Positions 34,418 through 42,312 of a stretch of 64,000 nt of DNA are shown here, one piece after another. This DNA comes from JARRKC01 sp963723965 (GTDB taxonomy: Bacteria; Acidobacteriota; UBA6911; RPQK01; JAPXNP01): NCBI GenBank assembly GCA_963723965.1, contig CAVRSV010000007.1, positions 558,001 to 622,000 of the forward strand. Direction: 5' to 3'. The notes under the pieces were generated by a model. It ran no database searches. It was not told the DNA's origin and saw nothing but the letters and a program-made list of their open reading frames with translations. The translations under genes and the position numbers were made by a program. Within the stretch, counting starts at the first letter, position 1. Every line of letters starts with the position of its first letter.

Positions 34418-34852
34418 ATGAGCTTGATCACGATCGACTGGCATCCCGACCGGCGGAAGCTGAGGCAGTTCGGACTGCTGATGCTCGGCGGCTGTGCCGT
34501 GCTCGGCCTGGTGGTGGCGTGGAAGATCGATTGGGCGTCGCTCGCGCCGGAATGGAACCGGACGACCCTGATCTGGGCGATCGGTCTGATCTTTGGGCTT
34601 CTGGCTCTCTTTCGGCCCGGCTGGCTGCGGCCCGCGTACCTGGTCTGGATGGGACTGGCCTTTCCCATCGGTTGGGTGCTGAGCCACCTGCTGCTGGGGG
34701 TCGTGTTCTACGGAGTCTTCACAATGGTCGGCCTGCTGTTTAGAATTCTGGGGAGGGATCCGCTGCGGCTGCGACGGCCGCGAGGGGTGACCAGCTACTG
34801 GGTGGAGCGCCCGACGCAGCGTCGGGCCGCCGACTACTTCCGGCAGTTTTGA
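34418..34852 (+). CDS. SxtJ-family membrane protein
   Basis: A 144-aa protein with three predicted membrane segments (about 19-36, 49-66 and 73-107) and a basic C-terminus with the motif RRPRGVTSYWVER. This layout matches the SxtJ domain family, always small and next to a NodU-like carbamoyltransferase and a DUF5989 protein. No enzymatic motif is visible; it may anchor or assist the carbamoyltransferase at the membrane. TAGAAT at 34396-34401 may be a -10 box. The next gene starts directly after its stop. Confidence 0.85.
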   Translation: MSLITIDWHPDRRKLRQFGLLMLGGCAVLGLVVAWKIDWASLAPEWNRTTLIWAIGLIFGLLALFRPGWLRPAYLVWMGLAFPIGWVLSHLLLGVVFYGVFTMVGLLFRILGRDPLRLRRPRGVTSYWVERPTQRRAADYFRQF

Positions 34853-35059
34853 ATGAAAGACGACCTTCCCAACGATCCGAATGAGTTCGTGACAGCCGCC
34901 CGTTCCGAGCGGACCGGGCTGGTCCGTGAGTTCCTCGGTTTCCTGGCTCACAACAAGAAGTGGTGGCTGCTGCCCATCCTGATCGTGCTCCTCCTGTTCG
35001 GCCTCCTCCTGATCCTCGGCGGAACCGCCGCGGGGCCGTTCATTTACCCGCTGTTCTAA
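34853..35059 (+). CDS. DUF5989 (SxtK-like) single-pass membrane protein
   Basis: A 68-aa protein. The soluble N-terminus carries SERTGLVREFLGFLAHNKKWW, the DUF5989 core, followed by one membrane helix (LPILIVLLLFGLLLILGG) and a short AAGPFIYPLF end. It is the third member of the carbamoyltransferase-SxtJ-DUF5989 trio. Its ATG follows the sxtJ-like stop with no gap. Function is unknown beyond the conserved neighbourhood. Confidence 0.85.
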   Translation: MKDDLPNDPNEFVTAARSERTGLVREFLGFLAHNKKWWLLPILIVLLLFGLLLILGGTAAGPFIYPLF

Positions 35060-35139
35060 AGTAGTCCAGGCATCCCTGCCTGGATCGTCACCCAGGCATC
35101 CTGCCTGGCCCCGGGGGCGGGCTGGAAGTCTGGACTACT
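35060..35139. repeat. Inverted repeat with two inner hairpins between convergent genes (terminator-like)
   Basis: AGTAGTCCAG (35060-35069) and CTGGACTACT (35130-35139) form a perfect 10-base outer inverted repeat. Inside are two copies of a small hairpin, TCCAGGCA/TGCCTGGA (35065-35084) and CCAGGCA/TGCCTGG (35092-35108). It directly follows the DUF5989 stop, and the TAG stop of the convergent gene (35137-35135) lies in the right arm. A bidirectional terminator or REP-like element is likely. Confidence 0.65.
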
Positions 35140-37381
35140 TCGTCTCCAGCCGTTTCACCACGAACGCGATCGGTCTCTGATCGCTGCCGCCATAGACTTC
35201 GGCGATGGATGGGACGGGACTGCTCGTTCGGATCTCCAGCGAGTTGACGCCTTTTCGAATCGGCACCCCTTCCAGTCGAATCGATTTGAAATCGGTCGGG
35301 CTGGAGCGGCGCGCCAGTGTCGTCGTCAGGATCGGTTCGCCGTTGAGGGAGACGATCAGATCCCTCTCGGGCACGAGAATGACCGCCAGCTCGAGATCGA
35401 TGTCCGCCGAGCAGTCTTCCGACGAGTGAATCTGCACCCCGGCCGAGTTCCCCAGAACGACGCGTTCGACATGATCCCCGTGAGCTTCGATCCCACCCCA
35501 TCCCTGTCCCGGCGTCGAGTAGATCCAGGGGCCAGCCGGAACCGTGGATCTGAACAGCTGGACCTGGTCGTCCTCCATCTCCAGCTGAAAGTGGGGCGCC
35601 AACAGCTGCGTCAGGCGCCCCTTCAAAGGCTCCTCCACAAAGTAATCCCCGAACGAGAGAATGCTCTCGTCCCATTTGTGAACGACCGCATACTCGATCC
35701 GCAGCTGCCGGATCACGGCGCGGGCCACCTGATCGGGGTCAGAGCTGAAGATATCGGCTGCAGGCGCAACGTCTCCGCCCGCGCCGGCCAGAAACAATTC
35801 CCGCAGGAAGGGGGTTCGAAGTGCATTTCTGCGGAATCGTCCAAACGGCTTGTCGATGGCTCCCCCGACCACATCGAGGTGGTGCCACGTCGAACAGTAG
35901 AGAACTCGGTACCCATTCTCACGGAAAGGCAGTTCCAGCACCGAAACGGGCTGTTCGACCTGAGCCAACCGGCGATACGCGGCCGATTCTCCCAGCGGTT
36001 CGATCATCGCAGAGGGCCAGAGAGGCCAGAACTCCAGCCACAGAACGGCAAAGACCCCAATACTCGAGGCGACTCGCCGGGCACGGAGCAACTCGATTCG
36101 CGCCACCGCGAACGCCAGACCGAGACTCAGCACGAGTGTGGTCAGAAGGGCGAAGCGGGCCGTCGCCCGGGTAGCGCTGAAAGGAAACAGGTCCGCCAGC
36201 CAATAGTAAGGGAGACGCAGTCCGCGGATGGACGAGATGGGGTCGCCTACCGCCCAGCCGTTCAGCCCGCCGATCGCGAGGAACGGTCCCAGGGCCAGGA
36301 TCAATCCGGCGCCCGCCAGAATCCACAGCGCGCGCCTCAGCCAGGCAGGAACTCTCCCGACCGCCAGTCCCCAGAGGGCGAGTCCAAGGGAGATCGTCCC
36401 CAGATAATTGCCTCTCAGACTGGTATTCCCGAGCCAGTGAGATTCGAGCTTCCAGATCGGAGCCGCCAGGAGCCAATGGAACCAGGAGGGCAGAAAGAAA
36501 GAGAGCAGATCCGCGGATCCGTCCACGAAATAACGCAGTCCGCCGGCATCGACTCCCTCCCGGCCCAGCAGGACGATCGGCGAGAAGGGGATCAGGACGA
36601 GGCTGGCCAGACCGATCGCGAGGAGGAAGCGCGCTACGCGGGCCCAGCCACGCCGGGCCCAGGCGAATGCCGCCGTCAGGACAAGGCCGGCCAGGAACAG
36701 AAATACGGTGAAATACCAGGAACACAACGAGGCCGCGACGAACGCCGTCCCGACCAGCACGAGGTATGGGACGCGGCCGGAGGCAAAGTAGCGGATCTGC
36801 CCGTACAGGAACCATGGGAGCCACTCGATATGGACGACTGGATAGATCGGGTAGTTGGCGTAGTGGATGGCGCAGAAGCCATAGTAAAGACCTGCGGCCA
36901 GCGCCCCGAGTCTGGATCCGGTGAGCGTGAACGCAAGAGCCCAGGCTCCCAGGGCAGCCAGGATGAAGGAAAGCAACAGCGAAAGATTCAAGCCCAGCAG
37001 CGGGTTCACCCCCAGCCCCAGAACGGAGGACAGGAGGCTGGGCAGAAAACCCTCGTGAATGGTGTACCCGGTGGGAGCGAGGATGCGCCCCGACTCGAGG
37101 GGCGAAGCCCCCAGAGACAGCTGTTCCTGGATGATCCGGGAATTGGCGAGCGCCGCATAGTTGAGCCCCAGCTGGAGAGTCGAGTCCTCGAGGTGGAGAA
37201 CCAGCGGGAAGGTGTACAGGATGGTAACGAGACAGAAAAGCCCCAAAGCCAGTCCCCAGTCCCGAGGCGCGGCGGAGTAGGTCCACGTCCGAAGGGGCCC
37301 AGAGCCGCCCTGACCAGGCTCGCCTTCGGAGCGCGTCCCTCCCGGATGCGGGGTACCTGCCTGATCGGAGCTCACCATCAT
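35135..37381 (-). CDS. Multi-pass membrane protein, GT-C glycosyltransferase-like
   Basis: About 748 aa. A hydrophilic start of about 40 residues is followed by 12 or more membrane helices up to about residue 450 and then a periplasmic beta-rich domain of about 290 residues. The topology and the first periplasmic loop (FPLVLHLEDSTLQLGLNYA) resemble lipid-linked-sugar GT-C enzymes, though no strict Asp-Asp/Glu motif is clear. The true start is uncertain: TTG 37393 overlaps the upstream stop as TTGA, but ATG 37381/37378 and GTG 37375 are also near AAGGGAG. It is coupled with the next upstream gene, also GT-C-like. Confidence 0.7.
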   Translation of the reverse strand: MMVSSDQAGTPHPGGTRSEGEPGQGGSGPLRTWTYSAAPRDWGLALGLFCLVTILYTFPLVLHLEDSTLQLGLNYAALANSRIIQEQLSLGASPLESGRILAPTGYTIHEGFLPSLLSSVLGLGVNPLLGLNLSLLLSFILAALGAWALAFTLTGSRLGALAAGLYYGFCAIHYANYPIYPVVHIEWLPWFLYGQIRYFASGRVPYLVLVGTAFVAASLCSWYFTVFLFLAGLVLTAAFAWARRGWARVARFLLAIGLASLVLIPFSPIVLLGREGVDAGGLRYFVDGSADLLSFFLPSWFHWLLAAPIWKLESHWLGNTSLRGNYLGTISLGLALWGLAVGRVPAWLRRALWILAGAGLILALGPFLAIGGLNGWAVGDPISSIRGLRLPYYWLADLFPFSATRATARFALLTTLVLSLGLAFAVARIELLRARRVASSIGVFAVLWLEFWPLWPSAMIEPLGESAAYRRLAQVEQPVSVLELPFRENGYRVLYCSTWHHLDVVGGAIDKPFGRFRRNALRTPFLRELFLAGAGGDVAPAADIFSSDPDQVARAVIRQLRIEYAVVHKWDESILSFGDYFVEEPLKGRLTQLLAPHFQLEMEDDQVQLFRSTVPAGPWIYSTPGQGWGGIEAHGDHVERVVLGNSAGVQIHSSEDCSADIDLELAVILVPERDLIVSLNGEPILTTTLARRSSPTDFKSIRLEGVPIRKGVNSLEIRTSSPVPSIAEVYGGSDQRPIAFVVKRLETK

Positions 37382-37389
37382 CTCCCTTA

Positions 37390-39339
37390 TCAATCGACCT
37401 GCAGTTCGACGGCAGGCGAACGACCCTGCCGGGACGGATCATAGAGGAACAGGCTCCGTCTCCCCGGCTTCTCGAGCGCCCGGCGCGGCACCAGCGCCGT
37501 CACGTGATCGCCGCCGAAAATGGTACTCAGCAGTCCACCTTCGAGCGCGACCTGCGTGGTTGCTGTCAGGTCCGACGCAATGAACCACATCGGCAGATCC
37601 CTGTCCGCCCCGGCCTTGACACGGTCGGGGCCGAACCGTTCGATTCGTAGTCTGGGCAACGGCCGAGCCTGCCGAATGAGAGCGAACCGATCCTCGATGA
37701 ACCGGCGGGCCGAATCCAGACGATAGAGCAGAATGGCCGGTTGCCCATTCCGCTCGGGGAAGACCTTCTCCAGCACGACGGTTCCGTTCTGCCGCTTCAG
37801 GAAATCGAGCAGCGCCTCTCGGACCTCCACATCCACCCGGGCGAAGAACGGGAAGTAGAGTGCATCGCCCCGTTCGGGAACGGCCCGACAGGAGGAGAAG
37901 TACTGTTCGAAAAAGGCTTCCTTGTCCGCTTGCGTCGGCCGCGCCAGGAGCTCATAGATCGCCCGCCGCATCCGGAACTCCCCGTGGTGCAGAAAATAGG
38001 GCTGGAGATGAAGCCCCCAGACCGTGAAGAGTACGTCGCCGGAGTCGATCGAGTGCGTATCGAGGTAGCGGACGAAGTCGAAGATGGCCGGACTGAAGCG
38101 CACCGTTCCGCCCGTGCGGTTCGTGGCCACGACGACGCTGTTGCTGACCATGAAGCTGAACGTCACCAGCACGGCCGGCACACCGATCAGCACGATTCGC
38201 CGGAGACGACCAAAGCCGCCGAGAATCCGGCCCGCCCCCAGCACCGCCGACAGCACGCTCAGCTGCAGGAAAGGTATGAGAAAGACATAGTGGCCGACCC
38301 GGGTGCTGTTCGGGCTGATCAGAATCAGCCCCAGAATGATCACGGTCGTGAGACCCGGCAGAAAGTAGAGGCGGTTTTCGCCGAACCGGCCCTGCCTCTG
38401 CAGGTGGAAGGCAAAAAGGAGCGTTACGAGGAGAGTGGCGGCATAGAGACCCAGGTAGAATCCGGGGGTGTCGAAGTAGAGGGGCAACTGGTGGAGTTTG
38501 CGCGCCAGCTCTTCGGCAAACGGCTGCGCCGGTCGGTAGTCGATCGGGGCCGCATTGTACACCTGCGGCCGGAACAACCGGTTGAACAGAACCATCAAGG
38601 TCGGAAACCCCTGGGCGACGTTGTAGACAACAAAGTTGACGAGCCCGAGCATCAGAGCCAGTGCGACGACCAGACTGCGGGACAGCGGGAAGAAGCAACT
38701 CAGGGTTTCTCGGGGAAAGAGGAGGATTCCGGCCAACAGGAGTCCCGCTATGACCCACGAGAAGTAGAACATCTGATTGGCACACAGGAAGAGCAGCAGG
38801 AAACCGAAGAAGAGGTCCCGCTTTCTTTGGCCGTGGCGGAAGAACCGCTCGAAAAAGAGCCCGGCCACGCTCAGATAGAGGATGTGCAAGGTGTCGGCGA
38901 AGCTGATCCGGACCTGCGGGTAGAACAGGGGAGACGTCGCCACCAACAACGTCCCAAATACCGCCAGGTAGTTGCTGAACTTCGTCATGACCAAATAGAA
39001 GACGCTGAGGGACAGCACGAAGTAGAACCAGTGGAGGAACCGAATCCCGAAGAGGTAGTCGTTGAAGAAGGCCAAAGGCAAAAAGCGCAGCAGGTAAGCG
39101 GAGGAGATGTACTGTTTGAACATGACCGGAATGTACCGGCCGAAGAGATCGAAACCGAACAGGGCGCGCTGCAAAGGCTCGGCGTGGCTGTTCACCAGCG
39201 GAATGACGTTGATCACCCGGGAGACCTCATCCATCTCCATGCCCTGATCGAGCGCTCCACGGAACAGTATCAGGCTGATCGCCAGGAGCGCTAACAGGAA
39301 CAAAGAGTTCCCCACCCATTGCCGTCGTTTCGATGACAT
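37390..39339 (-). CDS. Multi-pass membrane protein, GT-C/GT39-like
   Basis: A 649-aa protein. ATG 39339 gives MSSKRRQWVGNSLFLLALLA; a 26-residue upstream extension is rejected. About 11 membrane helices span residues 10-430, then a periplasmic domain of about 210 residues. The first loop has MEMDEVSR, an Asp-Glu pair where GT-C enzymes hold their catalytic acid, supporting a polyprenyl-phosphate-sugar-dependent glycosyltransferase. Target unknown. It diverges from the carH gene, 210 bases away. Confidence 0.72.
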   Translation of the reverse strand: MSSKRRQWVGNSLFLLALLAISLILFRGALDQGMEMDEVSRVINVIPLVNSHAEPLQRALFGFDLFGRYIPVMFKQYISSAYLLRFLPLAFFNDYLFGIRFLHWFYFVLSLSVFYLVMTKFSNYLAVFGTLLVATSPLFYPQVRISFADTLHILYLSVAGLFFERFFRHGQRKRDLFFGFLLLFLCANQMFYFSWVIAGLLLAGILLFPRETLSCFFPLSRSLVVALALMLGLVNFVVYNVAQGFPTLMVLFNRLFRPQVYNAAPIDYRPAQPFAEELARKLHQLPLYFDTPGFYLGLYAATLLVTLLFAFHLQRQGRFGENRLYFLPGLTTVIILGLILISPNSTRVGHYVFLIPFLQLSVLSAVLGAGRILGGFGRLRRIVLIGVPAVLVTFSFMVSNSVVVATNRTGGTVRFSPAIFDFVRYLDTHSIDSGDVLFTVWGLHLQPYFLHHGEFRMRRAIYELLARPTQADKEAFFEQYFSSCRAVPERGDALYFPFFARVDVEVREALLDFLKRQNGTVVLEKVFPERNGQPAILLYRLDSARRFIEDRFALIRQARPLPRLRIERFGPDRVKAGADRDLPMWFIASDLTATTQVALEGGLLSTIFGGDHVTALVPRRALEKPGRRSLFLYDPSRQGRSPAVELQVD

Positions 39340-39502
39340 TGTGAGTACGATTCTCCGATCCCTGAAAGTCGAGATCCGACCCAGGTGAAATCGAAACCAA
39401 CTTGATTTGTAGAGCATTTCGAGCCGTCAATGCAAGTGAGCAAGGGAGCGGCGAAGCATCGTCGTTCGGAGGGCACGTTGCTGGACTAATCTTTGACCAT
39501 TG

Positions 39503-39535
39503 AGAACATAATATTGACAGTGCATGGACATGTTG
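39503..39535 (+). promoter_or_regulatory. Candidate CarH operator: three 11-bp direct repeats, with -10 CATAAT inside
   Basis: Three consecutive 11-mers start at 39503, 39514 and 39525: AGAACATAATA, TTGACAGTGCA and TGGACATGTTG. Each has ACA at positions 4-6; the last two fit TnnACA. I recall an nnTnnACAnnn 11-bp direct-repeat operator for Thermus CarH. CATAAT (39507-39512) is a good -10 box and lies inside the repeats, so bound repressor would block the promoter. The carH GTG is 20 bases downstream. The same motif recurs before bcp. Confidence 0.6.
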
Positions 39536-39549
39536 CTTAAGCTTGCCCT

Positions 39550-40518
39550 GTGCAAGAGGCCACGCAGAGGGGACGGAAAAGCAGTGGATCAACCCGCCAT
39601 TCGATCGGCGTCGTGTCCCGTCGGACCGGCCTCAAACCCGATGTGATCCGGGCCTGGGAGCGCCGTTACGGCGCCATCGAGCCTTCCCGAACCGCCACGA
39701 ACCGTCGCAGCTACTCGGATGGGGACGTCGATCGCCTCCTGCTGTTGCGTCAGGCCACCATCGCCGGACGTCAGATTGGACAGGTGAGCGGTCTGTCGAC
39801 GGATGAATTGCGACTGCTCGTGGCCGCCGACCAGGCGGCCCTGGCCCGCGCTCCGCGTGGATTTCACCGGGCGGCGGCGGACGAGACCAGCGGCGATTCT
39901 CATCTCTCGGCCTGCCTTTCGTCCGTGGAGAACCTCGACACCCACGGCCTCCAGTTCCAGCTCGACCGGGCGGCCGTCGATCTGAGCCACCAGAAGCTCA
40001 TCGAGGAGGTGCTGGTGCCTCTGCTCGACCGCATCGGCTTCCTCTGGGAGGAGGGAGAGCTCCGCATCGCCCACGAGCATATGGCGTCGGGAGTGATCGG
40101 CTCCTTTCTGGGGTCGGTGAGGCTTTCCTTCGTGGCTGCCGACAACGCACCGGTCATCATCGTTGGCACTCCGATTCGGCAGCACCACGAGTTGGGCGCC
40201 CACATCGCGGCCGCAACGGCCGCCTCCGAGGGATGGCGGGTGACTTTCCTGGGCACCAACCTGCCGGCCGAGGAACTGGCCGCCGCGGCCCGTCAGACGG
40301 CGGCCCGGGCGATCGCCCTCAGCCTTGTTTATCCCGGAGACGATCCTCATCTCGAGCGGGAACTGGTCCGGCTGCGCCGCCTGCTCGGCGATGAGGTTCA
40401 TATCATCGTCGGAGGCCGCTCGATCGCAGGGTATGCAGCCGTCCTTCGCAGCGTTTCGGCCCGGACCATATCCGAGATCCGGGAGTTCCGGACCGTTCTG
40501 CGGGATCTGCGCCGCTGA
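39550..40518 (+). CDS. carH: MerR-type B12-binding photoreceptor repressor (CarH/LitR family)
   Basis: A 322-aa regulator. A MerR helix-turn-helix is at about 18-80 (HSIGVVSRRTGLKPDVIRAW, ERRYGAIEPSRT), a four-helix bundle at about 120-190 and a cobalamin-binding Rossmann domain at about 200-320. W166-X9-E176-H177 is the signature that caps adenosylcobalamin in CarH. The lower-ligand motif reads QHHELG (His213; usual form ExHxxG). The residue after Trp166 is Glu, whereas Thermus CarH has the light-state His there, so photochemistry may differ. It probably represses itself and the lipid operon at 41839-48582 in the dark. The start is GTG 39550 without a clear Shine-Dalgarno. Confidence 0.88.
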   Translation: MQEATQRGRKSSGSTRHSIGVVSRRTGLKPDVIRAWERRYGAIEPSRTATNRRSYSDGDVDRLLLLRQATIAGRQIGQVSGLSTDELRLLVAADQAALARAPRGFHRAAADETSGDSHLSACLSSVENLDTHGLQFQLDRAAVDLSHQKLIEEVLVPLLDRIGFLWEEGELRIAHEHMASGVIGSFLGSVRLSFVAADNAPVIIVGTPIRQHHELGAHIAAATAASEGWRVTFLGTNLPAEELAAAARQTAARAIALSLVYPGDDPHLERELVRLRRLLGDEVHIIVGGRSIAGYAAVLRSVSARTISEIREFRTVLRDLRR

Positions 40519-40535
40519 CCCAGAGAGGAGTTCCC

Positions 40536-41405
40536 GTGTCTCATCCGGCTTCCCGATGGCGGATTCTGATCGCGGGCTGCGGATTCGTCGGACAGGCGCT
40601 CGGTCGGCGCTTGGCCCCGCGAGGGCATCGAATCTGGGGAATCAGGCGCACTCCCGGGCCGCCCGTGGCCGGGATCGAAGCGATTACCGCCGATCTGGCC
40701 CGTCCGCTGGATCCCGACCTGCTTCCCAGCTCACCCGACTTCATCGTCTACCTGGTCTCGAGCAAGTCCCGCAGCGACGAAGCCTACCGGACTGCACATG
40801 TCGACGGCCTCTCGAATCTGATCACCGGACTCACCCTCGCCGGCACCCAACCAACCCGCCTGCTGGTGGCATCGAGTACGGGTGTCTATCCGCACAGCGC
40901 AGGAGAGTGGGTCGACGAAGAGACTCCGGTCAAGCCCACCGACACCAGCAGCCGGCGGCTCTGCGAAGGTGAAGCACTCGCCCTGAGCGCTCCCTTCCCC
41001 GCCACGGTGGTCCGCTTCGCGGGGATCTACGGTGCGGGAAGAATCCGTCTGCTGCGGAAGATTGCCCGTGGCGAGCCGACCTGCACCGAAGGCCCACCCG
41101 AGTACAGCAACCGCATTCACGTCGAGGATTGCGCGGCCGTCCTGGAGCACTTGATGCGGCTCGACTCTCCTCACAACCTGTACGTCGCCTCGGACGACGA
41201 GCCGGTCGACCGCTGCGAACTGGCCGGATGGCTGGCGGACGCCCTGGGAGTCCCGCCGGCCGATCCGCTCCCGCGGACCGCGGGGCCCGCTCGCGGCAAC
41301 AAGCGCTGCTCGAATCGACGCCTGAAGCAGTCCGGCTACCGCTTCCTTTTTCCCACGTTTCGAGAAGGCTACCGCCAGATCATCGAAGCGGGGTTTGAGA
41401 TTTGA
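40536..41405 (+). CDS. NAD-dependent epimerase/dehydratase (atypical extended SDR)
   Basis: A 289-aa Rossmann-fold protein of the YeeZ/atypical SDR group. GTG 40536 follows AGAGGAG. The nucleotide site is ILIAGCGFVGQALGRRL (Gly-X2-Gly-X2-Gly type). An active-site Tyr-X3-Lys is not obvious; ASSTGVYPHSAGEW and RFAGIYGAGR are family blocks. It has two substrate possibilities, nucleotide sugar or another small molecule, and I cannot choose. It follows carH by 17 bases and probably shares its transcript. Its last codons and stop lie in a heptamer array. Confidence 0.8.
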   Translation: MSHPASRWRILIAGCGFVGQALGRRLAPRGHRIWGIRRTPGPPVAGIEAITADLARPLDPDLLPSSPDFIVYLVSSKSRSDEAYRTAHVDGLSNLITGLTLAGTQPTRLLVASSTGVYPHSAGEWVDEETPVKPTDTSSRRLCEGEALALSAPFPATVVRFAGIYGAGRIRLLRKIARGEPTCTEGPPEYSNRIHVEDCAAVLEHLMRLDSPHNLYVASDDEPVDRCELAGWLADALGVPPADPLPRTAGPARGNKRCSNRRLKQSGYRFLFPTFREGYRQIIEAGFEI

Positions 41406-41655
41406 CTTGGATTTTCGATTTTCGGGGCGTGTTGCCCAAAGGGCTGCGGCCTCCGATCGGCGTGCCCCCACTGGAGTGAGGTCTCGGCAGCCTGATCTCA
41501 CGCGAAGCCGCTTTGGACTGCGGTAGCCTGCCGCCGCTATCTTTGGGGAGGACTTCGTTTTGCGGGTCCGCCCCTAAGTCCGGGAGGGTGCAGGTTGCGC
41601 GAGCCGGCCCGCGATTCCGTGGCGAAACGAGAGCGGAAGCGCGCTTCCCCAGTCC
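41397..41655. repeat. Composite repeat region after the epimerase gene
   Basis: Three pieces adjoin. 41397-41424 is a heptamer array (GAGATTT, GACTTGG, ATTTTCG, ATTTTCG) containing the epimerase stop. 41424-41503 is the reverse complement of part of the block at 61053-61570, ending in GGCGTGTTGCCC. 41505-41655 begins CCGCTTTGGACTGCGGTAG, has a palindromic core, and ends GCGGAAGCGCGCTTCC; a related copy is at 48610-48790. Together with the operator region it fills the 433-base gap before bcp; I see no gene there. Confidence 0.75.
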
Positions 41656-41680
41656 CAGGACGCCGTATGCAGAAGAAACG

Positions 41681-41715
41681 TGAACATAATATGGACATAT
41701 GTGAATCTTTGTCCA
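41681..41715 (+). promoter_or_regulatory. Candidate CarH operator upstream of the bcp-lipid operon
   Basis: TGAACA (41681-41686) and TGGACA (41692-41697) are 11 bases apart, the spacing and TnnACA form of the boxes before carH. Bases 41682-41697 match 39504-39519 at 15 of 16 positions. CATAAT (41685-41690) may again be the -10 box. TGTCCA at 41710-41715 forms an inverted repeat with TGGACA over 12 bases. GTTGCTTA also follows both sites (39532 and 41731). The bcp ATG is 142 bases downstream. Confidence 0.55.
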
Positions 41716-41838
41716 CATACCCTTCGTACAGTTGCTTATCACGGAAGCAATCCTGCGGACCGTCGACGCGAAGCGACAGGTCCGCGGCGGATCTCAAACC
41801 GCAACTCGAAAACCTCGAACCAGAGAAAGGATTTGGCC

Positions 41839-42300
41839 ATGTCCAAGACACTGAAGCCGGGCGACAAGGCACCCCAGTTCGAAACCGTCGACGATCAGGG
41901 ACGGAAGGTCAAGCTCAGCGATTTCAAGGGGAAGAAGGTGGTCCTCTACTTCTACCCGAAGGACAACACGAGCGGCTGCACGACCCAGGCCTGTCTGTTC
42001 CGGGATCACCAGCCCGAGATCGAGGCGAAGAATGCGGTGGTTCTCGGCGTGAGTCCGGACAGCGCCGCCTCCCATCAGAAGTTCCGCAGCAAGTACGAGC
42101 TTCCCTTCAACCTTCTGGTCGACGAGGACCACAGTATTGCGGAGGCCTACGGCACGTGGGGCGAAAAGTCGATGTACGGCAAGAAGTACATGGGCATTGT
42201 TCGGAGCCATTTCGTAATCGACGAAAAGGGACTGATCCTGGACGCGCACTACAAGGTGAGCCCCAAGGACAGCGCGCCCGAAGCGATTGCGAAGCTGTAA
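41839..42300 (+). CDS. bcp: Thiol peroxidase / bacterioferritin comigratory protein
   Basis: A 153-aa peroxiredoxin (AhpC/TSA, BCP-PrxQ group). ATG 41839 follows AAAGGA. The peroxidatic Cys is in FYPKDNTSGCTTQACLFRD, with a second Cys five residues on, the atypical 2-Cys arrangement of BCP. It reduces lipid and other hydroperoxides using thioredoxin. As the first gene of an operon that makes unsaturated and modified lipids behind a light-responsive regulator, it would protect against photo-oxidative lipid peroxides; that link is inference. Confidence 0.95.
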   Translation: MSKTLKPGDKAPQFETVDDQGRKVKLSDFKGKKVVLYFYPKDNTSGCTTQACLFRDHQPEIEAKNAVVLGVSPDSAASHQKFRSKYELPFNLLVDEDHSIAEAYGTWGEKSMYGKKYMGIVRSHFVIDEKGLILDAHYKVSPKDSAPEAIAKL

Positions 42301-42312
42301 GGCGGTTCAAAA

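Noticed and set aside
32421..35059. Saxitoxin-type biosynthetic cluster
   Set aside because: Only the carbamoyltransferase/SxtJ/DUF5989 trio is present; no polyketide, amidinotransferase or tailoring genes are nearby.
35426..37444. Plus-strand frame of 672 codons opposite a GT-C gene
   Set aside because: Rich in Arg/Gln/Gly/Pro with no hydrophobic core; the minus-strand product has regular membrane helices and is the real gene.
39514..39549. TTGACA (39514) as -35 with TTAAGC (39537) as -10, giving leaderless carH
   Set aside because: The -10 match is poor; CATAAT at 39507 is better, and TTGACA is more simply one of the operator boxes.
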